Shown here: one piece after another, positions 32,701 to 44,137 of the stretch
Numbering within the stretch: position 1 is the stretch's first letter
Layout of the letters: each line of letters starts with the position of its first letter
NCBI GenBank assembly: GCA_025526915.1
Contig: JAHLKH010000176.1
Span: forward strand, 1-58,148
Length of the DNA stretch: 58,148 bases
Direction: 5' to 3'
DNA from: Entophlyctis helioformis
Lineage: Eukaryota > Chytridiomycota > Chytridiomycetes > Chytridiales > Chytriomycetaceae
Made by a program: the position numbers and the translations under genes
The notes under the pieces: model-generated
What the model was told of the DNA's origin: nothing
Seen by the model: the letters and a program-made list of their open reading frames with translations, nothing else
Databases searched by the model: none

Positions 32701-33773
32701 GCAGCCGTGACGATCCCTTTCAAGTCCACATCGCAGCATCACGAGTAAGTCAAGGTCGCAGTGCATGACATCCAAAAATGCAAAGCAGGCAAGCCAACCT
32801 ACCAATCCCAACACAATGGAAATAGTCGTTGCTCGCCATTGCGGCCACCAACTGGCAGACAAAGGGAATGTCTGGCAAGCCTAAGGCGGCTGCAATGGAG
32901 GCAATCCCATGGTGATTGTAGGATCGCATTCTATTGATCTGCCCACTGCGCAGTTGCAGCAGCAGGACAGGGCAATAGCCGGCACAGTGGAACACCAGAT
33001 CGGAGTCGCCACTGATGACAATGACTGGCACATTGCTGTCAAGAAGGCGCGTGAGCCATGGATTCTAGAAGCATGCAGAAGGCCGACCAACCTTGCTTCG
33101 TGGGAATGGCGTGCAATGCAAACATCCGCCTCATTCTCGCAAAGGCACACAGACGACCCGCCTTTGAAGTATCTGAGAAGACTGCCCAGGGCCCTCGAGA
33201 TGGCTGCCTTGCGCTCGCGTGTGAGGGGGTATGCCTTCTGCAGGCGCTGCATCTCGTTTCTGGAATGGCATTGAGTCAGTACAGCATGCAGATCAACAGC
33301 AGCAAGTGGCACACCTCGAGAGCTTGCCGCTCTTCTGGCCGGCATTTCGCTTGGCTGCCTCAGCCATGAGAAAGGATGCCGCCTCCAATGCTGCCCAGGC
33401 CCGCCCGGCATAGGCAGTCCTTGATGGCAGTGTCGAGCTGCGACCCATCCACATGCAGCTGGACTGTGTGCAGCTGTCCAATGGCTGCGGCGAGGCTGCT
33501 GATGAGCGGCTCGAGTAGCAGCCTCCAGTCGTTGTCAGACTGGGGCGGCTTTGCGGCTGCTGCTCTCATAATGTCAATGAAGAGCAGGCAAACGATGTCG
33601 ACATGGATGATGCAGCTGATGGGCTCCGAGTCGGCTGCTGCTGCTGCTGCTGCTGCTGCATCTGGCTGCTGCTGGGCAATGGCCTGAATGGCAGTGGGCA
33701 GAGGGGTGTCTGCTTTGTATGTCTTGACACCACCTCTCTTGTCGATGGTGGGGAGACTGCCGTCGACTCCCAT
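26708..33773 (-). CDS. Putative XPG/FEN1-like PIN nuclease fused to a Fanzor (TnpB-like RuvC) nuclease
   Basis: The start is the ATG at 33773 (MGVDGS, as in XPG-type N-termini). PIN motifs, in order: HVDIVCLLF (Asp59), LHVDG (Asp109), CENEADVCIA (~33120), VISGDSDLVF (~33005) and ASNDYFHCVGIG (~32815), covering the acidic metal site of the FEN1/XPG fold. A long helical and low-complexity middle follows: Asp/His tract ~29960-30110, EDATP-like repeats ~29280-29420. The Fanzor part has TDGYSVSQL (~28465), RuvC-I VVSFDWGKR (Asp codon 27975-27977), NENLTSQMC with the Fanzor-type Glu (27167-27169), zinc ribbon CPQC/CIPC, and RuvC-III HRDVLGATNI (Asp codon 27056-27058). Exons chain in phase with GT-AG introns over most of the length. 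Breaks are at ~33418 (extra G), ~31770-31870 and ~27540-27690. Two adjacent genes is the main alternative. Confidence 0.7.
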
Positions 33774-34175
33774 GTGTGCTCGTTGGTTTGTTGTTGCGTG
33801 TTGTTTTGTGTCGGTCGTTTTACGGGCAAGCTGCTCTCGTAATATCAGACTGATGGTTGGCAGCAATGCATGGAGCACTGGTCTGTGTGTGTGGAATGGC
33901 ATGCTCCTCGGAGAGAAGAGAGAGAGAGAGCGTTGCACATGACTATGCATTCGCCCCTCTTTATTCATGGAGGACACACACGCACGGCCCAGCGAGACAG
34001 CAGGCGCTGCTGCCTGCACCACTGCCGTTGCTGTGCTCGCATCGCGCAGTGTCTGCACTGTGCAAGGGCTCTCTAGATCGACCAATCACAGCGATTCCAC
34101 CAGGGGTAATGGTATGAGAACCGGGCCGATTCTTGTTATCCAAATCACACGAACACACACACACACAGAGGCGGC
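33774..34175. other. Intergenic region between the XPG-Fanzor gene and TAF7
   Basis: The two genes diverge from here. It holds a GA-rich run (~33920-33935), a TTTATT at 33959-33964 (a minus-strand AATAAA with no assignable gene) and CACA repeats just before the TAF7 start. GATCGACC at 34076-34083 is the inverse of GGTCGATC at 26642-26649. Confidence 0.4.
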
Positions 34176-36199
34176 ATGAGCGACGGGCTGTTCAAGGTGC
34201 CTGCGCCGCTGTCGCTGTCGGCGGCCGCGGGCGGCGACGCTGACGCTATGGCGGGTGCGGGCGATGCTGCTGCCGGTGCTGCTGGCGGCCGCGGGCGAGG
34301 ACGTGGGCGTGGACGTGGGCGTGGCCGGGGCCGTGGCCGAGGACGGGGCGGGTCGCTCGACGGGTCCGGCGACGGCAGCGTCACGTTTGACCTTGGCGAC
34401 CACACCGACACCAGCACGAGCACGAGCACGAGCGCCAGCATGGGCATGGGCATGGGCATGGGTGGCCGCGGCCGCGGGCGTGGCCAGCAGCCAGGCCGAG
34501 GCCGTGGTCGTGGGCGTGGCCGCGGCACCCGCAAACCCAACAACTCGATCAACTCCATCTACACGGGCACCAACATGCCGTCGTCGCGCGTGCTGGCCAT
34601 GGCCGACTCGTCGCGCGACTATGACGAGGCTCTCGCCGAGGCGCCTGTCGAGGAGCATCTCATTCTGCGCTTGCCGCCTGCCATGGCTGATGGTCTGCGT
34701 GAACGTATCAAGCGGCGCGATGTGCCGCAGGACCTGTTGTTGTCGTTTGACGGTAGGTGTCTGTGAGGGAATGTGGAGTGTTGGGAGTGTGAGACGGACG
34801 GACGGACGGACGGACTGACGATCGCGTGTGCACAGACGCTCGCCACGGGCTGCTCAAGCACGGGTCCGCGACACACAAGACACGCCTGGTGGACCTGCCC
34901 TGCATCGTCGAGTCGCTCAAGACGATTGACAATAAGCAGTTTTACAAGGTGGCCAATATTGCGCAGATGATTGTGGTGGAGCCCACGCCTCTGCCTGCTG
35001 GAACGACCACGACGACGGGTGCTGGTGCAGCGGGGGTAGGGACGGGCAAGTCGGCCAAAGAGGTGCAGTGGCCCGATGGCCTCACACCGCCCCTCAAGAA
35101 CGTGCGCACGCGACGGTTCCGCAAACGTATCTCGAAAAAGCTCATTGAGGATGTCGAGCAAGAGGTTGAGCGGCTGCTGCTTGCTGATGCCGAGTCTGAC
35201 GACGTGCGATACGGTGAGCGTCCCGCCATCCATCCGTGTGTGCATGTGCGCGTGTTTGGTGCACACCTGTCGGCTTGCATTGGCTGGGATACTGCGACTG
35301 ACACGACGACGACGACTATGCGATGACTGGTGACAGAGCTGCACGACCGGCGCGAGCACGAGGGGTCCATGTACGGCGACGACGGACACGGCGGCCACGG
35401 CGGCATGGGCGGCATGGCGGGCAGCGACGGCGGGTCGATGATGGACGGCGATGGCGGGTCGATGATGGATGGCGACGGCGGCGGCATGGACGGCGACATG
35501 GATCTCGACGGCGAGGACGAGCTCGCGGCCGAGATCCAGGACGCGCTCGACGCCGAAGAGGACGGCGATGACGACGACGGTGGTGGCGGTGTCAGCGGCA
35601 GCGGTGGTGGTGGTGGTGTCGGCAGTGGCAGTGGTGGCGCCGGGCAGGCCAAGGACTCTGACGACGACGATGACGAGGACGAGGATGAGGAGGAAGAAGA
35701 GGACGAAGGGCCGCCCGAGGGCCAGGTGGACGCGGACGGCGACGACGACGACGATGACGGTGGCGGTGGCGGTGGTGGCGGTGGGCGTGGCGGCAACGGC
35801 GAGGGCGACGGCGGCGACACGGCACGAGCGCTCGCGCACCTGCGCAAGCAGGCGGGCGTGGTGCAAGCCGAGATCACCGACCTGGAGCGCAAGGTGAGCG
35901 AGAAGAGCGGGCAGGCGCAGGCGCAGGTCAACCCCATCATGCGCAAGCGGTTCCAGGGCATTGTCGAGACGCTGCGCAAGGAGCTGGATATCAAGACCAT
36001 GCAGCTGGCTGACCTGCACCGCCAGATCGAGGAGGCGGGCGGCAGCGGTGGCGGTGGCAGTGGCGGTGGCGGCGGCGATGGGGCTGGTGGTGCTGGCGGC
36101 GGTGGCGATGGCGAGGATGGCGCCGATCCGATGCTGGACGAGATTGACCAGATGCTGGACACCATGGACCAGATGGAGGCCGAGGGCGATGGACAATGA
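34176..36199 (+). CDS. TAF7: TFIID subunit TAF7
   Basis: Three exons (34176-34752, 34836-35213, 35337-36199) give 605 residues. An RG/RGRG-rich N-terminal stretch (~34290-34530) precedes the TAF7 core: EHLILRLPPAMADGLRERI, HKTRLVDLPCIVESLKTIDN, FYKVANIAQMIVVE, LKNVRTRRFRKR. After that come a Gly/Asp/Met-rich and a highly acidic linker, a predicted coiled coil (~35840-36030) and another Gly run. TAF7 binds TAF1 within TFIID and restrains its acetyltransferase activity. It is longer than the human protein because of the low-complexity linkers; the RG-rich start is not a usual TAF7 feature. The long minus-strand ORF over it is a GC-rich shadow. Confidence 0.92.
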
Positions 36200-36349
36200 A
36201 ATGAGTGTATTTCTTGTTTTGTTCTTGTGTGAGTGAGGAGGGGGGTGGGTAGGTGCATGGGTGGGTAGGTGCATGGGGAGTGGAGTGGATCGGTGGATGT
36301 AAAAGAGAGATGGGGATGGCGCGTGCTGGGGCGGGGTGAACGGACGCGT

Positions 36350-39300
36350 CTACTTCTTGAGAAGCGAAATGTACCACGACGAGCGCTTGTGCGACGGCGT
36401 GTTGGGCATGGACGTGTCGGCTGTCAGGAGAGCAGAGAGTTGCGAGCGTTAGCAGTGGTGCACAAAGCGCGCCGCGTGTGCGTGTATGGGATGTCACGAC
36501 GTACCAGCATCCCTGTCCACATCAACAGTCCACGGTCCACGGTCCGGATGGCCAGACGCGCGAGTCAAGAGTCAGTCGTCATGGCGCGGGACACGCAGCA
36601 CAAGCAAGCAAGCGAGTAAGTAAGCAAGCACGCAAGCAAGCACGCAAGCAAGCACGCCACTCACGTGTCGTCGGCATCCTCGCCGGCGAAATGCGCCACG
36701 CCGCCACCACGCAGCGGCTTGGCAATGCGGCTCGACTGCACCCAGTTGGATCCCATGTCTTGCTGGGCTATGTGCCAACAACGACAGTCAGCACGCCGCG
36801 CTCGCTCACATGCCAGCGTCCCAAGCAGAGCAACACGACAGGCTCACCTTGTGCCTGGCGCAGCTTCTCGTGCAGCATGGCAATCTGCGCCTCGTACCGC
36901 TGACTGCCCATCTCGTACTTGGCCTGTGCCTCCTGGAGCATGACCTCCAGGTTGCCGATGCGCTCGTTGCGCGTGCCCAGCTTGCGCTCGGCGACCGCCA
37001 GATCCTTCTTGAGCGTCGAGTTCTGCTCCACGAGCATCTTTTGCACATTGGTGAGCTGCTCCAGGTTGCGCTCCAGGAACGCCATCTTTTGTGCCTGCGC
37101 GCGCGTGTTGGACGAGCGCAGAATGCCCGTGTACTGCTCGCGCGCCTCGTCGAGCGAGATCTCAAGCTCGACCACGCGCTCGCACCGGTTCTGCAGGTCG
37201 CGCATGAGCTTCTTCTTCATGGCGTCAAAGTCGTGCAGCTGCGCGGCCATGGTCGCCCGCATCTTCTCAATCTCTTCCGAGGATGTGGCCGCAACGGCGG
37301 GTGCGGCTGCAGATGGCGCCGCAGAGGCTGGTGTGGTGGACTCGGCAGCGGCGGCTGCACTCGTCGTGGCAGACGCTGTGACGGACGACGGGACGACCGG
37401 CGCGGCCTTGCGCAGCAGTTCGACCGACGACGACAGCTCTTCGTTGGTCTTGGTCTGCTCGGCAAGCATCCTGTCACACAGTCACACAGTCGCGGTGACG
37501 ATCACCCCGACCAGCTCAGTCTGTCAGTCCGTGGTTCACACGCAAAATGGCACCTGCAGACGGACAGCACCCACTTTTGCAGACGGGCAATCTCCTCGTC
37601 CTTCTTGGCCGTGGCAATCTGCAGGTCCTGGATCTCGCCCTCCTGGATCTCGCGCTTGGCGTTGTACTGCACCTCGAGCTTGGCCTTGAGGTCTGCAACA
37701 ACCGTGGCCATCTCGCCTCCGAAATGCTGCTCCTCCTCCTGGATCGTCTTTTCGAGCAGCTGCTCGTACTCGGCCTCGAGCGACGCAAGCTTGCTCTCGA
37801 GCTCCTCCTTGCGTCCGCGGAGCGTGGCAAGCTCGTCGGCAGTCGCGGCGGCCGTCTCGGAGAGCTCGCTGATCTGGACAGCCTGGCGCGCCACGACGGC
37901 CTTGGTGTCCAGCAGCTCGTAGTGCTGCGCGGCAATGGTGTCGGGGTCGGTGGGCGGCGGGGACGACGTGTCGGTCATGTGCGCGAGCTTGGAGAGCGTC
38001 TCGCGGATCTGCTTCTCGTTGTCGTCAATGGCGGACGTGGGGTCGAACTCGGCCATCATCTGCGCCATCTTCTCGGACCGCTTCTTCTCCTTCTCGTCCT
38101 CTTCGTTGGACGCCTCGGGCAGCTTGGATGCCTGGAGCTCGAGGATCTGCTGCTTGAGGGTGTCGAGCTCGCGCTCCACCTCGGACTTGGCCTCCTTGAG
38201 CGCATCGATGGTGATGACGCTCTCGTCCTTGTCAAAGAGCGCCTTGTCCAGACGCAGCTTCATCTCGGTCACACCGGCATTCTCCTGCATGTCCGGTTGG
38301 GGGGACGCCGGCGTTAGCAGCCAGCCAGACTCTTCAAAACACACGCATCTTTGCAAAGTCACGTACAAGGAGCAGCTCGGCCTCGCGGGCACGCAGAGCA
38401 GCCAGCTCGTCCTGCAGGGCAGCAACAAACGCCTCCTGCTTCTTGAGCTCCGACTCCTTCTCGGCCAGCTGGTCAGAGAGCTCGTTCTCGCGACGGAGAA
38501 ACTCTTCGCGCTCGTCATCGCTGACGGCCACGGCCGCGACCGAGGCCAGGACAGGCGACGTGCGGCTGGCCATCTCGGGCGACGACGCGGCAGCGGATGT
38601 AGGCACCGTGGCGTCTGCAGACAGACCGGACGACAGCTGAGCCCACTCGGCCTCGGGAACCGTTTGGCCTGTCCAAGTACATGTCAGTCAAGCGAGCGAG
38701 CAGCAGCAGCAGCGGCAAGCGACACGAGCACGCATCCAAGCACGAACCAGCACGCCAGCGCACAAGCTCCGTCTGGATGCTGACGACCTGGTTCTGGAGA
38801 GACGACACTTCGATCTTGGCAGCCTTGAGGAGCACCTTGAGCTCGCTGGGCGACAGCTCGGCATTGACCTTGGCCTTGTTCTTGATGGTCTTGGCACTGG
38901 GTTCCGTGCGGTCACGGAAAGTGTGTCAGCGAAACACGCCATGAGAGAGAGTGTGTGTGTGTGTGCACCAAGCAAGACATTGACAGCGACGCTCACCGCA
39001 TGCCGAAGCGGAGAGTGGAGATGGTCTCGTCTTCGTTAAAGGACGAGGGAGAGGCGTTGATGATGAGCGTCGTGCGCGAGTTACCACCGAGAGACTCTTG
39101 CAGGATACGCGTGAGCTTGGAGTCACGGTACGGAATGTGCGACGACTGGGAGGACAGAGACGGCGGGTGTCAGCAACGCGACGGCGATGGGGCTGCAGAC
39201 ATGGGCAGGCAGGCAGGACCCACCTTTCCATCCGTGAGAGCGTTGATGACCATGCCAAGTGCCGAGAGCGACTTGTTGATCTTCTTGGCTCCTCGAGCGT

Positions 39301-40598
39301 CTGGCCTGTGGCACCCGTCTTGCCCACCTGCCAGCCGTGTCAAAGTGTGAGTGCACGGGAGATTCGAGTGGCATCCAGTCCAATCGAGTCAGTCCAGTCC
39401 CAGACAGACTTGCCTTTTCAGAGCCAGCCAGATCGACAAGCGACAGCTTGCCCGTCTTGATGGAGCCGTTGTCGAGGTTCTTTTGGGTCACCTGGATGAC
39501 AAAGATGGAGTGCGAGCGCGACGACTCGGCGTTCATGTCTGTGACAGGGACACGTTGTCAGTGCACCGTTGGAATTGGGCCAAGCGCAGGCCGTGGACAG
39601 AGAGAGAGAGAGGCAGACAGCAAGCTCAGGATACGCACTGGTGTAGGCCACGACACGCGAGCTCTGACCGCGACGCATGGCCTCGTAGACCTCGTCGACG
39701 GAGCCGACAAAGACCTCGAGGAGGCCCTTGACGTAGACACCGCGACCCTTGTCTTCGTGGACGGGCAGGTTGTCCTTTGCGGCTGCACCAACAAGGAGGA
39801 GGAGGAAAGGGGGGTCAGTCTGATGATGATTGCGAGGGATTGTTGTCAAGCAAGCAAGCAAGCAAGCAAGCAGGCAGGCAAGGGGGAGAGAGGGTCTCAC
39901 GGTTGAGCAGATCGCGGATGCGCTCCATGTAGATCTCCATGAACGAGACCTTGACGGTGAACTCGAGGTTAGGCGGGGAGTTGAGGATGGTGGCAAAGAT
40001 CTTTTCGACGATGCGCGGGGTCAGGCCCTTGAGCTCGTCGCGCTCCATGTCGCCCTGCGGGGATTGTGTGATGTGTGAGATGGCGGGATGCAATGGCGGG
40101 ATGCAATGGAGGGATGCAATGACGGGCCAAGCACGGGATGAGAAGGATACCATCATGGTGTGGGTCTTTCCGGAGCCGGTCTGGCCGTAGGCAAAGATTG
40201 TGCCGTTGAAGCCGCTCATGATGTCTGTTGAGGGAAGTTAGATCGGCCAGATTGATACAGACAGGCAAGACACAGGCAGGCAGGACACAAGAGACAAGAC
40301 GCACCCTTGATGATCGAGTCTGCCGAGTAGCCAAAGACGTCGCGCTGGGAAGCGGTCCAGTCAAAGATGCGGTCAAAGGCAAAGGTGCCGCCGTACTCTT
40401 TGCTCTGCGGGGGGTGGGATAGGAGTGGGAGAAGGAGTGTGCACCAGGGGAGGGAGAGGGAGACACAGGCCGTTCAAGCAAGAGACCGCAGGCACAGCCA
40501 GGCCGTTCAAGTCAGAGACACAGACAGGCCGTTCAAGGCAGAGACCGAGCGACACCGAGCGACAGCGAGAGACACCGAGCGCCACAAATCCAGGGTCA

Positions 40599-40633
<35 letters not shown>

Positions 40634-40990
40634 GAGCGGCACTCTGTGTCTGAGCGTGAGACACCACCGAGAGACACTCTACTCTCGGCGTGAGACACCA
40701 CAGAGACACTCCACAACAGACAGCCCACAACAGACAGACACCAGCCAGACAGACACCAACGCACGTCGCACTTGACCGACGTCATGTCGTCGTCAAACGA
40801 CACGATGGGCACGCCGCCCTCGGCCAGCTCGCGGCTGTTCTGCGGGCGGAAGCGGCACACGACGCGGATGTTGCTGGTCTCTGCGTTGCGGTGTGTGGTC
40901 GCAGCGTGTGAGCGAGTGAGTGAGACACCAGAGACACCAGCGAGAGAGAGAGAGAGAGACACTGCCAAGCACACGAGACGCACCGGCCAT
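36350..40990 (-). CDS. KHC: Kinesin-1 heavy chain (conventional kinesin)
   Basis: The start is the ATG at 40990; a tiny first exon (MA) joins across GTGCGT..GCAACGCAG to [15 protein letters not shown]. The motor domain follows: P-loop [15 protein letters not shown] (~40160-40205), switch [10 protein letters not shown] (~39515-39540) and switch [10 protein letters not shown] (~39410-39440). The remaining motor exons carry [20 protein letters not shown] sequence (~39060-39125). A long coiled-coil stalk covers ~36790-38930. The tail has the autoinhibitory IAK motif ([11 protein letters not shown], ~36710-36740), diagnostic of kinesin-1, and ends [10 protein letters not shown] before TAG at 36350-36352. 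It walks toward microtubule plus ends carrying vesicles. Introns are short except the ~370-base one after MTSVKCD, which is full of GTCTCT repeats. The start is 129 bp from the divergent RPP40 start. Confidence 0.93.
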
Positions 40991-41119
40991 TCGGAGAGTG
41001 TGCGAGTGCAACGCAAAGTGGAATCAAATCTATCGAGTTGAATCGATTCACTACCACTACCCACATCGACCACTACCAACATCGACCACTACCACTCCCC
41101 ACACTGATCCATCGACAGG
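40991..41119. promoter_or_regulatory. Bidirectional promoter, kinesin-1 / RPP40
   Basis: Only 129 bases separate two divergent start codons, so both core promoters and leaders must share it. It contains ATCGATTC and a CCACTACCA-type repeat, with no TATA box. Confidence 0.5.
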
Positions 41120-42580
41120 ATGCTGCTCGCCACGCACCCGCAGCCCCGCACGCACCGCCAGCCGGCCCAGCAGCACGGCAGCGGCCGCCTGGCCCTGCAC
41201 AGCCACTCTGGTGTCCCACACTCGGATGTCTCACACCCACACTCCGGTGTCTCTCGTGTCTCACAGCTGCCTCTCCCGCCCGCGACTCTCCCGCCCGCCG
41301 CCTCGTCGCTGCGCCTGCTGCTGCCCGTGCCCGACACTCCTCTGCCAGACTCGCCCACAGACTCGCCCTCTGCCTCGACAGACTCGCTCCTTGCGGCCCT
41401 CTCGGCCCTCTCGGCCCTCTCGGCCCCGCTCGCCGCCGTGCGTGCCCCGACGCTGCCGCTGTCTGCCCTCCTCTCGCCGCCCTTTCTGGCCCACCTGGCC
41501 TCGTCACAGACACCGCATTCACAGACACCGCAGACGGTCGCCCTCTCCGCGTCCGCCGCCCTCGACCTCGACGATGCCGTCGCCCTCGTCAACGGCGTGC
41601 TGCTCCTCTCGCTGTCCCGCGACTCGTACCGCGCCTGCGGCCTCGAGGGCAGGCCGTCGTCCGCCGATCCCTCCGCTGCCCGCCACGTCGTGTCCATCGA
41701 CCTGCTCCGGCCCGGCTTTGCCCCCGGTGACCCGCTCTACGACCGCGTCGCCTGGTCCTTTGCCCACGTCCTGGCCGCCCCCATAGACTTGCTCCTCATC
41801 TCAACATCCCTCAGCGACGACGACGATCCGGGAATGCCGCAAGGGGATAAGGTCCGTCTCGTATCCCGCGACATCCCCCTCCCGCCTTCGGCAAACTCCT
41901 ATCCCGTCCCGATCGCCTTCTCCTCAACCACCTTGTCCAAGGTGCACATCCCCGTGCTCGACGACGCCCTCTTTTCCGGCTTTGGCCCAACCCCAGACCC
42001 TCGCACGGACCTCGCCGTCGACCTGCTCGAGTGGATCGGCATGGCGTCCATCGGTGCCAGGCGGTAGGGGATATGCTGGGAGGTGTCGTCGTTAGTACAT
42101 TGACTGACACGCGCTCGACTGCTGTCCCTCACAGGCTGTTTGCCGCAGACTCCTGCGACCCCTTTGTCGCCATCTACGACCCGCCCCAGCCGTCCGTCGT
42201 CGGCAACCTGCTCTGCGTAACTTGGAACGGCTTCATTCCGCCTGCTTTCATCACTCTGGTCCTGTCAACAGCAAGGTAACTTGAACCCGGGATGGGGGTG
42301 GGCGATCTATCAATCTATCCATGTTGTTCACATTCCCTCCCACCTTCCAACCAGATCCATGCTAAAGACCTTGCCGGGGATGTCGTCGGGGGACAAGGCG
42401 GGCTCAATACCGCATTGGGGTGTGCTCTGCGTCGCTGGCTTCGACGACGCTCCCGTCTCCTGGAACAACCGCGATCATGGATACCTTGTCAATGGCGACA
42501 ACCACTTTGCAACCCTCTTTACGGCGGCCAACCAGTCGCTCTCGTTTACCATGGACGGCGGCCCGCTGCCTGCTGAATGA
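41120..42580 (+). CDS. RPP40: Ribonuclease P/MRP subunit p40
   Basis: Three exons: 41120 to ~42066, ~42136-42276 and ~42355-42580. The match is to the RPP40 family: ALVNGVLLLSLSRDSYRACG, LEGRPS, DLLRPGFAPGDPLYDRVAW, DLLEWIGMASIGARR, SCDPFVAIYDPP and the C-terminal WGVLCVAGFDDAPVSW with NRDHGYLVNGDNHF. RPP40 is a protein subunit shared by RNase P (tRNA 5' processing) and RNase MRP in the nucleus. The N-terminal part (~41150-41450) is Ser/Pro/Leu-rich and poorly conserved. The gene ends 73 bases from the convergent methyltransferase stop. Confidence 0.85.
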
Positions 42581-42652
42581 ATTTATAGGAGAGGATGCGG
42601 TGCACTGGATGTGGTGGTGGGTGCACTGGGCAACAACAACAACCCCCACTTG

Positions 42653-42658
42653 TTTATT
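42653..42658 (-). terminator. AATAAA overlapping the stop codon of the rRNA methyltransferase gene
   Basis: On the minus strand the reading ...GAA TAA A... makes the stop codon part of an AATAAA hexamer. The same arrangement is seen at 47077-47082 and 57456-57461. Confidence 0.55.
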
Positions 42659-44047
42659 CGCTTGGCTTGGTCGCATCGGGCGATGCGTTGCCAACGTCGC
42701 TCTTGGACACTGCAATCCCGTGGTCTATACATGCCTGTGCAAGCCGGATAAACGCGTCATGCCCCAGCATAAACGGCCGGTCCGTCGGTTCAATGCCGCA
42801 GTCGGCCAGCAGGTCGGTCATCGGTGCCAGCCCCTGCTTGCGGAGAGACGCGCGGATCATGGCGTTGGGGTGGCTAAACACAGACTTGACGAGCGCGGCC
42901 AGTGTCGCAAACGGGACACTGCCCAGCGGACTGCGGTCGTGCGGCACAAACTGGAGAACCCCTGCATCCACCTGTCCGCCCGTGCATCCCATGCATCCCG
43001 TGCATCAGCCTGTCTCGCCGTCCATCGCCACGTGTGCACAGAGTGATCCAGCGTGATCCAGAGACACCAGAGGAACCACTCACCTTGGGCACGGGCCAGA
43101 ACAGGTCTTTGCGGATCGTCGCTACTTGGCTGACGTTGAAAAACGCCTGGCTGAGAACGGACAACCGGCCGCGGCGCTTGCTGCCCACTGGCGCCGTCAA
43201 TCTCTGCCAACGTGGGACGGACGGGCGTCAGCCTCCTTCCATCCCCCTCCCTTTCCCTCACCCCTCACTCTCTCACCTCGCAGACTTCCTGCTGGAACAT
43301 GAGCGTCATGCCCGTTCCCGGCGCGGAAAACAGGTGCTCGCGACGCGCCGCCTGGCCGATCCACATGGCGAGCAGCGGGCTGGAAATGGCAAACGGCAGG
43401 TTGCCCGAGATGTGGAACCCGGTGCCGTCTCACCCGGCGGCAGTCCAGCCTCGGCCACGATGCGCTGGAACAAGGCTTGCTGGTCTGCCTGCATGATGTC
43501 GCCGTGGATCACGCCAACCGGCCGCTGCTGGCTGCTCTGAGTTGCTGCGCGTGTGCGTGTGTATATACGTATGTGTGTTAGTGGTCGTTGTTGCGATCGT
43601 GGTCGTAGTCGTCGTCGTCGCGTGGAGGAGCGGATAGACGTGATGATGCCTCTCTCGCCCCTCCCGCTCCCGGCGTACCTCGAGGAGCGGCAGCACGGTG
43701 CGATCGAGCTCGACGGCCACCACGTGCCGTGCACCGGCATTCAGCAGCCCGCGGGTCAGGCCGCCCGGGCCCGGCCCGACCTCGACGTGCAGGATCCGCC
43801 CGCCTGCTCGCGGCTCTTGTTGAATGCAAAGCGTGCGATGCGGTCTGGCCATGGCGAGCGACAGCAGCGGCGGTTGAGAATGGGCAAGTGGGCGGGCAGG
43901 TGGACGGGCAGATGGGCAGTTGGACGACGCACCAGTGACCGACGGCTGCAGGATAAAGTTTTGCGACAGCTGCCGCTTGGTGCGCACGCCGTACGCTGCA
44001 AGGAGATCTGCTATCTTTGGCAGCGGCGGCATCGGTTGCATGGCCAT
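42654..44047 (-). CDS. TFB1M: rRNA adenine dimethyltransferase, mitochondrial TFB1M type
   Basis: The start is at 44047: PPLPKIADLLAAYGVRTKRQ, LSQNFILQP, closest to TFB1M/KsgA. After an intron come HVEVGPGPGGLTRGLLNAGA (SAM-binding motif I, ~43740-43790), VVAVELDRT (motif II), GVIHGDIMQAD (motif III, ~43510) and HISGNLPFAISSPLLA (motif IV NLPF, ~43390-43420). Further exons hold TGMTLMFQQEV, VGSKRRGRLSVLSQAFFNV and the C-terminal helical domain ending at TAA 42654-42656. It dimethylates two adjacent adenines in small-subunit rRNA. Between motifs III and IV the frame shifts by one base at ~43430 (a missing base near GAGACGGCACC), either a sequencing error or a lesion. It is divergent from the SUGCT-type gene with 90 bp between starts. 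Confidence 0.85.
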
Positions 44048-44137
44048 GTGTGCTGGTCGTTGTCGTCGCTGTTGTCGTCCGTCGGTTGTCGTCACCGTTG
44101 TTGAACGTAGCGAGATCTCGCCAAAGTCGCCGACAAC
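44048..44137. promoter_or_regulatory. Bidirectional promoter, TFB1M / SUGCT-type gene
   Basis: Ninety bases lie between two divergent start codons of genes with likely mitochondrial products. GTCGTTGTC-type repeats fill much of it. No TATA box is seen. Confidence 0.45.

Noticed and set aside
34619..36274. Long minus-strand ORF (551 codons) over TAF7
   Set aside because: Ala/Val/Arg simple sequence antisense to the acidic and Gly-rich linkers of TAF7; no family features.
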